This document shows positions 1 through 6,123 of a stretch of 19,569 nucleotides of DNA, in pieces (position 1 is the stretch's first letter; the number at the start of each line of letters is the position of its first letter). A program made the position numbers and the translations under genes. Under the pieces are notes generated by a model. The model was not told the DNA's origin. It ran no database searches and saw nothing but the letters and a program-made list of their open reading frames with translations. Source of the stretch: an uncultured Eubacteriales bacterium (GTDB lineage Bacteria; Bacillota; Clostridia; Christensenellales; Borkfalkiaceae). The stretch covers positions 1-19,569 of the forward strand of contig URMT01000023.1 of the NCBI GenBank assembly GCA_900549005.1, read 5' to 3'.

Positions 1-1
1 C

Positions 2-370
2 GCTCCGCCGCGCCCAAAAAGGCAGGGGCTGATTTTAAAATCGCATAAGTCAGAGCTTGCCCCGCTGTGCGTCGCCGCAGGCGGCGTGCTTATGATTCTG
101 TACGCCTTCGACTACGTTTCCGAGAGCCTTGACCTTCTTAAACAGTTTACCGAGCAGACGGGTATAAGCAGCTCGGTAATACGTGTAATATTCAAAATTA
201 TAGGCATCGGCTACGTGGTGGAACTTACGGCTTCTTCGGTAAAGGACCTCGGGTTTGAAAGCATAGCAGACAAGCTGATTATGTGCGGACGGATAGTCAT
301 TTTTCTGGTATCGGTACCAATTTTGCAGAGTCTTTACGAAGTAATAATTTCTTTGATAGAGCTGGTATGA
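2..370 (+). CDS. spoIIIAD: Stage III sporulation protein AD (SpoIIIAD), 5' end cut by window edge
   Basis: Membrane component of the SpoIIIA complex, which works with SpoIIQ to connect mother cell and forespore during sporulation. The open frame runs off the left edge in frame 2, so the true start is not visible. From about position 29 the product matches the family: LILKSHKSELAPL, then a hydrophobic helix, then the signature FKIIGIGYVVELTASSVKDLG (shown here only as FKIIGIGYVVEL), and a C-terminal hydrophobic helix. The family is about 128 residues long, so roughly 10 residues are missing. The first visible residues (Pro/Arg/Lys-rich, positions 2-25) do not look like the hydrophobic N-terminal helix expected there; see findings. 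The stop TGA (368-370) overlaps the ATG of spoIIIAE, so the two are translationally coupled. In model species this operon is controlled by sigma-E; its promoter lies outside the window. Confidence 0.9.
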   Translation, partial: APPRPKRQGLILKSHKSELAPLCVAAGGVLMILYAFDYVSESLDLLKQFTEQTGISSSVIRVIFKIIGIGYVVELTASSVKDLGFESIADKLIMCGRIVIFLVSVPILQSLYEVIISLIELV

Positions 371-1572
371 AGTTTAAAATTACAAAGCGCAGGGCGCTTG
401 TGGTTGTGGCGGTCATCTTCTTTTTTCTGTTCATTTTCGGTATTCCCGCGGCAACTGCGGCTGCCGACGACACGGACGGTGGAGATGCTGAACTTTCGCA
501 GAACATAGAGGACGTTTTGGGCGGGCTTGACCTCTCTGAACTGCAACAGTACCTCGATGAAAATTCAGAAAGCTATCTGTTTAATTTCGGCGACAACGCC
601 GAAGAGATTATCCGCTATCTCGTAAACGGTAACATAGGCACCGACTATGCAAACTACATAACCGAAATACTTTCGGTGGTGTTTTCAGACGTGATAAGCC
701 TTCTGCCCGCCTTTGCGGAAGTTGTTGCCATTGCCCTGCTGTGCACGATATTTTCCAGTGCGGAGGGCAATATTATAGGCAAATCGACGTCGCGCATAGT
801 AAAACTTGCCTGTTATTCGCTGATTGTGGTAATAGTTTCGTCCGCGCTCGTCGGCGTTGTGGCGGAGTGCATAGAGTGCGTTTCTTCGTTGCAGAGGCAG
901 ATGGAGATAATAACGCCCCTTTTGATTACGCTGACCGTGCTAACGGGCGGGACGGGCGGCGCGGCGGTATATCAGCCTTCGGCAGTCTTTCTGTCGGGCG
1001 CCGCGGTAGAGATAATCAACGGCTTCATCTTCCCCGCGGCAATCGCCGCCGCCGTGCTCAACTTTATGTCAAAAATCAACCCGCAGATAACGTTCACGGG
1101 AATGTCGAAATTGTTGAAGAGCATAATGAAGTGGGTGCTGGGCATAACGGTGACGGTGTTCAGCGTGTTTTTGACGGTGCAAAGCTCGGCGACTTCGCTG
1201 TTCGACGGCGTGCTGTTCAAAGCCACAAAATATATAATCGGCAATTCCGTTCCGATAGTGGGCGGCTTTTTATCGGGCGGGTTCGACCTTCTTACCGCGG
1301 CGGGACTGCTCATAAAAAATTCCGTAGGCGTGTGCGGCATCGTGCTTCTGATTGCGCAGGCGGCATCGCCGCTAATTCTGCTGATTGCTTTTTCCCTTCT
1401 GTTAAAGGTTGTGGGCGCCGTCGTGCAGGCGGCAGGCGAAAACGAGCTTTATTCGCTATTTTCCGACCTTTCGTCGGACACCGAATACTTTATCGCGGGG
1501 CTTCTGACGGTAGCTTTTATGTATCTTCTTATAATAATGCTGGTTATAAATTCGGCAAACAGTTTCATATGA
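367..1572 (+). CDS. spoIIIAE: Stage III sporulation protein AE (SpoIIIAE)
   Basis: Large polytopic membrane protein of the SpoIIIA-SpoIIQ feeding-tube complex, 401 residues, close to the family's usual ~400. An N-terminal signal-like helix (residues about 10-30) is followed by an extracytoplasmic segment rich in acidic residues (DDTDGGDAELS) containing the family-like stretch DLSELQQYLDEN. Then come about seven hydrophobic helices, including GLLTVAFMYLLIIMLVINSA at the C-terminus. I chose ATG 367 because it overlaps the spoIIIAD stop in the ATGA arrangement and begins with a short basic stretch (MKFKITKRR) before the signal helix. The frame is open further upstream, to 283, but that part lies inside spoIIIAD. 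The gene ends in a second ATGA overlap with spoIIIAF. No strong Shine-Dalgarno precedes it, so coupling is the likely initiation mode. Confidence 0.95.
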   Translation: MKFKITKRRALVVVAVIFFFLFIFGIPAATAAADDTDGGDAELSQNIEDVLGGLDLSELQQYLDENSESYLFNFGDNAEEIIRYLVNGNIGTDYANYITEILSVVFSDVISLLPAFAEVVAIALLCTIFSSAEGNIIGKSTSRIVKLACYSLIVVIVSSALVGVVAECIECVSSLQRQMEIITPLLITLTVLTGGTGGAAVYQPSAVFLSGAAVEIINGFIFPAAIAAAVLNFMSKINPQITFTGMSKLLKSIMKWVLGITVTVFSVFLTVQSSATSLFDGVLFKATKYIIGNSVPIVGGFLSGGFDLLTAAGLLIKNSVGVCGIVLLIAQAASPLILLIAFSLLLKVVGAVVQAAGENELYSLFSDLSSDTEYFIAGLLTVAFMYLLIIMLVINSANSFI

Positions 1573-2000
1573 CGGCTTATCTTGTAACGGCGTGCGGCGC
1601 CGTCTTTCTTTCGGTTGTGGTTTCGTTTATAATACCGCAGGGCAAGCTGGCAAAGACGATTACGTTCGTTCTGCGCATAGTCTGCATTGCCATATTGATA
1701 TCGCCGCTTGCTCAGATTTTTACCATTTCAGACGAGAGCTTCGACAGTATGGTGGACTACGACTATATCTGCAAGCAGTATTCAAACAGCCAGGCAAATT
1801 CCCTTGAAGCGTTTATAGAGGAAGAGTATTCCGCGCAGTCAGAATGCACGGTAAACATCGTCTATGGCGAGAAGGGATTTTATGCGGAAAGCGTAGAAGT
1901 TTGTCTTATCGGGTCGTATGGCGATTTAGCTTACGAAATTTATGAATATTTGGAACAGGCGGACTATATAAATATAACTGTATATGAAAGGAGCGGCTGA
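1569..2000 (+). CDS. spoIIIAF: Stage III sporulation protein AF (SpoIIIAF)
   Basis: Small membrane-anchored component of the SpoIIIA channel, 143 residues. Two N-terminal hydrophobic helices (about residues 2-21 and 30-50, the second ending in the family-like ISPLAQIF) are followed by a soluble domain that ends in a ring-building-type region (VNIVYGEKGFYAESVEVCL and onward). The same frame stays open upstream to 741, but that part is a shadow of spoIIIAE; the real start is ATG 1569, sharing bases with the spoIIIAE stop (ATGA). Its last 17 bases overlap the start of spoIIIAG. No Shine-Dalgarno is visible before 1569, consistent with translational coupling. Confidence 0.93.
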   Translation: MTAYLVTACGAVFLSVVVSFIIPQGKLAKTITFVLRIVCIAILISPLAQIFTISDESFDSMVDYDYICKQYSNSQANSLEAFIEEEYSAQSECTVNIVYGEKGFYAESVEVCLIGSYGDLAYEIYEYLEQADYINITVYERSG

Positions 2001-2334
2001 ATGGTTTAAAGAAAAAAAGAAGATAATAGTCGTGGTGGCGCTGATTGCCCTTCTGATACTCGTGGTGTTTCTGTTTTTCGGTACGGGCGGAGAAGAGAGC
2101 GCGCTGGGCGATTATTCCAAGTCGGACGCCGAGGTGCGGCTCACCGCTCTTTTAGAGAGGATTGACGGCGTCGGAGATACGGAAGTTATGATAACCGAAG
2201 ACGAAGGGGTTGTGACGGGCGTAGTAATAGTATGCGAAGGTGCCGACCGCATAATGGTAAGAAACGATATATTGAACGCCGTTTCTACGGCGCTTAATAT
2301 AAATAAAAACATTATTGCCATATATTCAATGTAA
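1984..2334 (+). CDS. spoIIIAG: Stage III sporulation protein AG (SpoIIIAG), unusually short form
   Basis: SpoIIIAG homologues form a large ring in the channel between mother cell and forespore. This copy has 116 residues, against about 229 in Bacillus subtilis. A basic N-terminus (WFKEKKK) precedes one membrane helix (about residues 14-33). A ring-building motif domain follows, recognisable by LERIDGVGDTEVMIT and GVVIVCEGADRIMVRNDI. The long insertion that usually separates these two halves is reduced to a few residues (EDEGVVTG). ATG 1984 is the only sensible start in this frame and overlaps spoIIIAF by 17 bases with no Shine-Dalgarno upstream. The only good Shine-Dalgarno nearby (AAGGAG, 1988-1993) points at an out-of-frame ATG at 2001. 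Start confidence is therefore moderate; family assignment is good. Confidence 0.87.
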   Translation: MKGAAEWFKEKKKIIVVVALIALLILVVFLFFGTGGEESALGDYSKSDAEVRLTALLERIDGVGDTEVMITEDEGVVTGVVIVCEGADRIMVRNDILNAVSTALNINKNIIAIYSM

Positions 2335-2344
2335 GGAGAATTTT

Positions 2345-2830
2345 ATGTCAAAGAAAAAGAAAATCATCGTAATGTCATCGCTCGTGTTCCTGCTTGCGCT
2401 CACCGCCGTGCTCAACGTACTGCTTGCGCAGAACCGCTCTGCCGTTGGCGACGAAGTGGTAACGACTGCAAACTATTTTGCTACATACCGCTCTGAGCGC
2501 ACCACCACGAGAAGCGAAGAACTTTTACAGTTAGACAGCATTATTGCTCTCTACGACGAAACCAGCGAAGAGTATGCCGAAGCCGTAGCCGCAAAGATGG
2601 AGATTGTTACAGCTATGGAGCAGGAGCTTCAACTCGAAACAATGATAAAGTCTCTCGGATTTTCCGATGCGGTCGTATCGATAGGTATGGACTCTGAAAA
2701 CGTAAACGTGTTCATCAATTCCGACGAACTCGATATGGATACCGCCCTGTCGATATACGATATGCTCCGCAACGAGGCGGGTGTTGACGCCGGAAATATA
2801 ATAATTATGCCCGTTTATTCGGAAATTTGA
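2345..2830 (+). CDS. spoIIIAH: Stage III sporulation protein AH (SpoIIIAH)
   Basis: SpoIIIAH is the mother-cell partner of forespore SpoIIQ; the two interact in the intermembrane space through a domain of the YscJ/FliF ring-building type. The product has 161 residues. It has a basic start (MSKKKKI), a single membrane helix (about residues 7-26), a helical charged linker (AQNRSAVGDEV to about residue 90), and the C-terminal ring-building domain (LGFSDAVVSIGMDSENVNVF, then LSIYDMLRNEAGVDAGNIII). ATG 2345 has a good Shine-Dalgarno (AAGGAG, 2333-2338). The frame is open upstream to 2315 but that part overlaps spoIIIAG. It closes the spoIIIA operon; no terminator is visible before the promoter of the next gene, so read-through into yqhY is possible. 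Confidence 0.94.
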   Translation: MSKKKKIIVMSSLVFLLALTAVLNVLLAQNRSAVGDEVVTTANYFATYRSERTTTRSEELLQLDSIIALYDETSEEYAEAVAAKMEIVTAMEQELQLETMIKSLGFSDAVVSIGMDSENVNVFINSDELDMDTALSIYDMLRNEAGVDAGNIIIMPVYSEI

Positions 2831-2840
2831 GTTAAGCCTG

Positions 2841-2869
2841 TTGCAAAAGCCGCGGATATGTGCTATACT
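2841..2869 (+). promoter_or_regulatory. Sigma-A-type promoter of the Asp23/YqhY gene
   Basis: TTGCAA (2841-2846), a 17-base spacer and TATACT (2864-2869), with TG one base upstream of the -10 (extended -10). The expected start of transcription is near 2876. A good Shine-Dalgarno (AAGGAG, 2876-2881) follows, with ATG at 2891. It lets the downstream housekeeping gene be expressed independently of the sporulation operon. Confidence 0.7.
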
Positions 2870-2890
2870 TAAACCAAGGAGATTGTTATT

Positions 2891-3223
2891 ATGGCACATC
2901 TGAGGCACGACCCTACTCAAAATCAGAAGGGTAAAATAACGTACGATACGGGAATCGTGGACGGCATCGTTGCGCTTGCTATAAACGAAGTTGACGGCGT
3001 TTCTCTGCTCAACACAAAGAACAGGGGCGTAAAGCTGGAATTTGAAAAGAACGGCATTGTGGCGGATATAAGCGTGAAAGTCGATTACGGCTATAACGTG
3101 GCTTCGCTCGCGTTCAGAATACAGCAGTCCATCAAACACAACGTAGAGTCCATGACGAAATTCAAAGTGGATAAAATCAACGTGCATATTCAGGATGTAG
3201 ATTTCCCTGATAATTTAGCGTAA
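2891..3223 (+). CDS. yqhY: Asp23/Gls24 family envelope-stress protein (YqhY-like)
   Basis: Small Asp23-family protein, 110 residues. Family members are abundant cytoplasmic or membrane-associated proteins linked to envelope stress and, for YqhY, to the control of fatty-acid synthesis. Seen in the sequence: the family core GKITYDTGIVDGIVALAINEV (core residues VDGIVALAINEVDGV), then VDYGYNVASLAFRIQQSIK and the C-terminal KVDKINVHIQDVDF. In Bacillus subtilis the yqhY gene lies between accBC and nusB. Here accBC is absent and the gene directly follows spoIIIAH, but nusB is still next. It has its own promoter (2841-2869), a strong Shine-Dalgarno and its own terminator (3227-3280), so it appears to be a monocistronic unit. 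Confidence 0.92.
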   Translation: MAHLRHDPTQNQKGKITYDTGIVDGIVALAINEVDGVSLLNTKNRGVKLEFEKNGIVADISVKVDYGYNVASLAFRIQQSIKHNVESMTKFKVDKINVHIQDVDFPDNLA

Positions 3224-3226
3224 ACA

Positions 3227-3280
3227 AAAATATTCCCTTTGCAAAGCAATTTCGGCACAAAGGGAATATTTTGCTTTTTT
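3227..3280 (+). terminator. Strong intrinsic terminator after yqhY
   Basis: A 15-bp perfect stem, AAAATATTCCCTTTG (3227-3241) with CAAAGGGAATATTTT (3258-3272), a 16-base loop, then GC and six T (3275-3280). The run of A before the stem suggests function in both directions. nusB starts only 12 bases further on, so nusB-folD-ispA must depend on read-through or on a promoter I could not identify. Confidence 0.9.
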
Positions 3281-3291
3281 GCGGAGCGCAT

Positions 3292-3714
3292 ATGAGAACC
3301 AAGGCAAGAGAAACATTATTCAAAATTTTATTTTCTTCGCAATTCGTGAAGCCTGTTGACCGCAGCTTCCGCCTCGGGATGTATAAGGCGGGCGAGCTGA
3401 ACGAGGACGACGTGCGCTATTGCGACAGATTGCTTAAACTTATAGAGGAGCATTATTCGGAAATAGCTTCGCTCATAGATTCCAGGTCTACGGCGTTTCC
3501 CGAGGACAGGCTGTTCCCTGCCGACAGAAGCGTGCTCTTTATAGCGATTACCGAAATTCTGTATTGCGACGACGTGCCCGACAAGGTTGCGGCGAGCGAG
3601 GCTGCCAACATAGCTTCGCGCTACTCTTCCGAAAAGTCTGCCTCATTCATAAGCGGCATACTTTCGTCGGTCATTGCCGATAAAGCGAAGAAGGACTTAA
3701 CCGTTTCAGACTAA
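3292..3714 (+). CDS. nusB: Transcription antitermination factor NusB
   Basis: NusB binds boxA RNA together with NusE (S10) and supports antitermination of rRNA operons. The product has 140 residues, typical of the family. It shows the N-terminal [17 protein letters not shown] pattern (helix 1, RNA/boxA side), [21 protein letters not shown] matching the conserved helix E(I/L)...D(V/I)P...V.INEAV (with ASEAAN here), and the C-terminal motif [13 protein letters not shown], corresponding to the usual FVNGVLD. ATG 3292 is chosen over an in-frame TTG at 3271, which lies inside the preceding terminator. GGAG (3283-3286) is well placed for ATG 3292. Position between yqhY and folD agrees with the standard Firmicute order. 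Confidence 0.92.
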   Translation: MRTKARETLFKILFSSQFVKPVDRSFRLGMYKAGELNEDDVRYCDRLLKLIEEHYSEIASLIDSRSTAFPEDRLFPADRSVLFIAITEILYCDDVPDKVAASEAANIASRYSSEKSASFISGILSSVIADKAKKDLTVSD

Positions 3715-3734
3715 ACGGCAAGGAGGCAGGGAGA

Positions 3735-4580
3735 ATGTATAAGTTAATAGACGGCAAGCGCCTCGCGCACGAAATGCGCGCGGGAATAAAAGAGAGCGTT
3801 GAAAAATATAAAGCGGAGAGCGGCAAAGATATCGGTCTTGCCGTGGTTCTTGTGGGAGAAGACCCCGCCTCGCAGGTATATGTGCGCAACAAGATAAAAG
3901 CGTGCGAAGAGGTTGGCATAAAGTCTTATGTCTATTACCTCGACAAGGACACCGCACAGGCAAGAGTGGAAGAGCTGATACGCAGCCTTTCGGTAGACAA
4001 TAAAATCAACGGCATACTCGTTCAACTGCCTCTGCCTGCGCACCTCGACAGCAAAAAGATTCTTGAACTCATACCGTACGCCAAGGACGTAGACGGCTTC
4101 TCTGCTGAAAATATGGGCAGACTTAGTATGAACGAGCCCTGCCTCGTCGCGTGCACGCCCAACGGCGTAATGAAGATGTTCGAGAGCGAAAATATTTGCC
4201 TTTCTGGCAAGAACGCCGTAGTTATAGGGCGTTCAAACATAGTGGGCAAGCCTATGGCGATGCTGCTTACAAACGCAAATGCCACGGTCACGCTCTGCCA
4301 TAGCAAGACGGCCGACTTGAAGGCAAAGTGCCTTGAAGCCGACATTGTAGTCGCCGCGATTGGCCAGGCAAAGTTTATTACTGCCGATATGATAAAGGAA
4401 GGCGCCGTTGTCATCGACGTGGGAATGAACCGCGACGAAAACGGCAAGCTGTGCGGCGACGTGGACTTTGAAAACGTAAAAGAAAAGTGTTCATACATAA
4501 CGCCCGTGCCCGGCGGCGTGGGTCCGATGACCATAACAATGCTTATGTATAATACATATCTTTCCGCAACGAGGAGCTGA
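3735..4580 (+). CDS. folD: Bifunctional methylene-THF dehydrogenase / methenyl-THF cyclohydrolase FolD
   Basis: Cytoplasmic one-carbon enzyme interconverting 5,10-methylene-, 5,10-methenyl- and 10-formyl-tetrahydrofolate with NADP(H). The product has 281 residues, full length. Motifs in order: [17 protein letters not shown] with the active-site Tyr49 and Lys53 pattern, [13 protein letters not shown], the folate-site DVDGFS, the dinucleotide-binding [17 protein letters not shown], and the C-terminal [17 protein letters not shown] 3735 has a strong Shine-Dalgarno (AAGGAGG, 3720-3726). It follows nusB by 20 bases. In many Firmicutes xseA and xseB follow folD; here ispA follows within 6 bases, so the exonuclease VII genes are missing from this site. 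Confidence 0.97.
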   Translation: MYKLIDGKRLAHEMRAGIKESVEKYKAESGKDIGLAVVLVGEDPASQVYVRNKIKACEEVGIKSYVYYLDKDTAQARVEELIRSLSVDNKINGILVQLPLPAHLDSKKILELIPYAKDVDGFSAENMGRLSMNEPCLVACTPNGVMKMFESENICLSGKNAVVIGRSNIVGKPMAMLLTNANATVTLCHSKTADLKAKCLEADIVVAAIGQAKFITADMIKEGAVVIDVGMNRDENGKLCGDVDFENVKEKCSYITPVPGGVGPMTITMLMYNTYLSATRS

Positions 4581-4586
4581 CATACA

Positions 4587-5465
4587 TTGTATTCGTTTAA
4601 AGATAAATACGGGGAGTATCTTTCCCTGTTCGAAGATCGTCTTGAAAGGTTTTATGCCGAGCTTAAATGCAGGCCGCAGGTGCTCGACGAAAGCCTGAAA
4701 TACAGTTTGAAGAGCGGCGGTAAGCGCGTGAGGCCCGTTCTTATGCTCGCTGCTGCCGACCTTGTGGGTGCAGACAGAGAAGCCGTTCTCGATTTCGCGC
4801 TTGCGCTTGAACTTATTCACACCTACTCGCTCATTCACGACGATTTGCCCGAAATGGACAACGACGATTTCAGAAGGGGAAAACCTTCCAACCATAAAGT
4901 GTTCGGCACGGGCAATGCCGTGCTTGCAGGCGACGGGCTTCTGAATACCGCCTATTATGTGCTTTTGTGCCGTTGCAGCGACGGAGTGAACTTCTGCGAA
5001 GCAGCCAAATTTATGTGCGACTGCGCAGGGGTCAAGGGTATGATTGCGGGGCAGTCTGCCGACCTTTATTGCGCGGAAAAGGGCATTAAAGACGAAAAAT
5101 ACCTCGATTATATAGTAAAAAACAAGACGGGAAAACTTATTTCCGCAGCCGTTGCCGCACCTGCAATACTTGCAGGCGGCAGGTACTTTTTGGAACTCAG
5201 GCAGTTCGGGGAAGACCTCGGCAGGCTCTTCCAGATAGTGGACGACATACTCGACGAAGAGGGAAGTCTGGAAAAACTCGGCAAAACTTCGGGGAAAGAC
5301 AGGGAAGAGAATAAACTTACCTATGTGACTTTCTACGGCGCGGAAGAGTGCCGCGTGCTTGCCGACGTTATGTGCGACAAGTGCCTCAAAATTCTTGAAG
5401 GCGTGCAGGGAGATACGCAGTTTCTGCGCGACGTGGTTTCGTTTGTGCGCTATCGTGAGGGTTAA
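4587..5465 (+). CDS. ispA: Geranyl/farnesyl diphosphate synthase (polyprenyl synthetase family)
   Basis: Short-chain prenyl transferase condensing DMAPP and IPP into GPP/FPP for undecaprenyl-phosphate and other isoprenoids. The product has 292 residues, typical. Motifs: GGKRVRP (residues 44-50), first aspartate-rich motif DDLPEMD (85-91) followed by RRGKPSNH, GQSADL, and the second aspartate-rich motif QIVDDILDEEG (about 216-226) followed by GKTSGKD. The start is a TTG at 4587; GAGGAG (4571-4576), lying inside the end of folD, is correctly spaced for it. Immediately downstream come the promoter and the structured RNA interpreted as OLE. This ispA/OLE adjacency is itself part of the evidence for OLE. 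Confidence 0.95.
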   Translation: MYSFKDKYGEYLSLFEDRLERFYAELKCRPQVLDESLKYSLKSGGKRVRPVLMLAAADLVGADREAVLDFALALELIHTYSLIHDDLPEMDNDDFRRGKPSNHKVFGTGNAVLAGDGLLNTAYYVLLCRCSDGVNFCEAAKFMCDCAGVKGMIAGQSADLYCAEKGIKDEKYLDYIVKNKTGKLISAAVAAPAILAGGRYFLELRQFGEDLGRLFQIVDDILDEEGSLEKLGKTSGKDREENKLTYVTFYGAEECRVLADVMCDKCLKILEGVQGDTQFLRDVVSFVRYREG

Positions 5466-5475
5466 AAAATTTTAT

Positions 5476-5504
5476 TTGACATTTTTTTCGCTGTATGATA
5501 ATAT
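5476..5504 (+). promoter_or_regulatory. Strong extended -10 promoter of the OLE RNA
   Basis: A consensus TTGACA (5476-5481), a 17-base spacer and TAATAT (5499-5504) preceded by TG one base upstream (5496-5497), i.e. an extended -10. The spacer is T-rich at its start. The expected transcription start is near 5511, just before the 5' arm of the stem that closes the RNA (5514-5526). It is the best sigma-A promoter in the window and points at the non-coding region, not at a protein gene. Confidence 0.9.
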
Positions 5505-5510
5505 AGTAAT

Positions 5511-6109
5511 AGTAATATTCAGTGGCGCAGTATTCTAGTCAGATGTTGCAGGTGCGAAGGCGGGGTTAAAAGACCGTCGCAGGGCATATCTATGAAGTTT
5601 CTGGTATCTGCTTGCTTTGCCCAAAAGCGGGTGGGTGCTGGGAGTAAAGGTTTATGGGAACTGCATAACGGCATATGACAGCCAACCCATTTACCGCGGA
5701 GGCCGCAATATTTTTTTGCGGATAAACCTGCTGCCTGGCGCAAGCTGGGCACAGAGTAGCCTGCTTTGAGTGAGTTCAGCGGATAACAGAACAAAGTTTT
5801 TGCGGCGCGGCCACGCCAAGAAAGCTATCGCTGTTTGAAATTGTACTTGCAAAAGAAGATAAACCCTGCATTATCTGTCAAGGAAAGCTTCTAGACTGTC
5901 AACGTATTAGAGATTACGGTGTGGACTCAGTGGCGATTCGGTTGCGCATAAGGAGACTGTGCGCCCGCACTCTTTAAAGGAAACTGCTTCTTCGGCGACG
6001 GGAAGTGAGCGCGGGGGAAATCCTACCGAACCTAAGCCGCAAAGTTTATTTAATATAAGCCACTCTATATTTACCTTTTACGCACACAATTAGTTGTGCG
6101 TATTTTTTT
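5511..6109 (+). ncRNA. ole: OLE RNA (ornate large extremophilic RNA)
   Basis: About 600 nt with no plausible protein gene on either strand. It lies between ispA and an OapA-like membrane protein gene followed by dxs, the site known for OLE RNAs in Firmicutes. Seen: strong promoter ending at 5504; the two ends pair (AATAT 5514-5518 with ATATT 6067-6071, AGTGGC 5521-5526 with GCCACT 6059-6064); stem TGCGA/TCGCA (5553-5557, 5577-5581) continued by CGG/CCG with a 3-nt bulge; TGGGT-GCTG (5632-5640) with CAGC-CA-ACCCA (5679-5689); CCGCAA/TTGCGG (5703-5708, 5716-5721); TTCGGT/ACCGAA (5937-5942, 6025-6030) enclosing two hairpins; terminator 6080-6109. Family knowledge: about 600 nt, bound by OapA and located at the membrane, connected with Mg2+, alcohol and cold responses in a studied Bacillus. 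Length, site and partner gene agree. I could not align it to a covariance model; tmRNA and RNase P were considered and rejected. Confidence 0.9.
6080..6109 (+). terminator. Intrinsic terminator at the 3' end of the OLE RNA
   Basis: Stem ACGCACA (6080-6086) with TGTGCGT (6095-6101), 8-base loop, then seven T (6103-6109). It ends 14 bases before the ATG of oapA. The RNA would thus have a defined 3' end of its own, with oapA and dxs reached only by read-through. Confidence 0.85.
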
Positions 6110-6123
6110 AGCAGAGATTTATT

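Noticed and set aside
741..1568. Long + strand open frame upstream of spoIIIAF in the same frame
   Set aside because: It is the shadow of spoIIIAE: Arg/Gly-rich with no domain pattern. Only the part from ATG 1569 is real.
5519..5794. Minus-strand open frame of 91 codons inside the RNA
   Set aside because: Composition is not protein-like, there is no ribosome binding site, and it lies across several RNA stems; chance opening in a structured RNA.
5511..6109. tmRNA (ssrA) or RNase P RNA
   Set aside because: The region is about 600 nt, longer than either. I found no tRNA-Ala-like ends with CCA, no tag-peptide frame ending in Ala-Ala, and no conserved RNase P core. Gene context and the OapA-like neighbour point to OLE.
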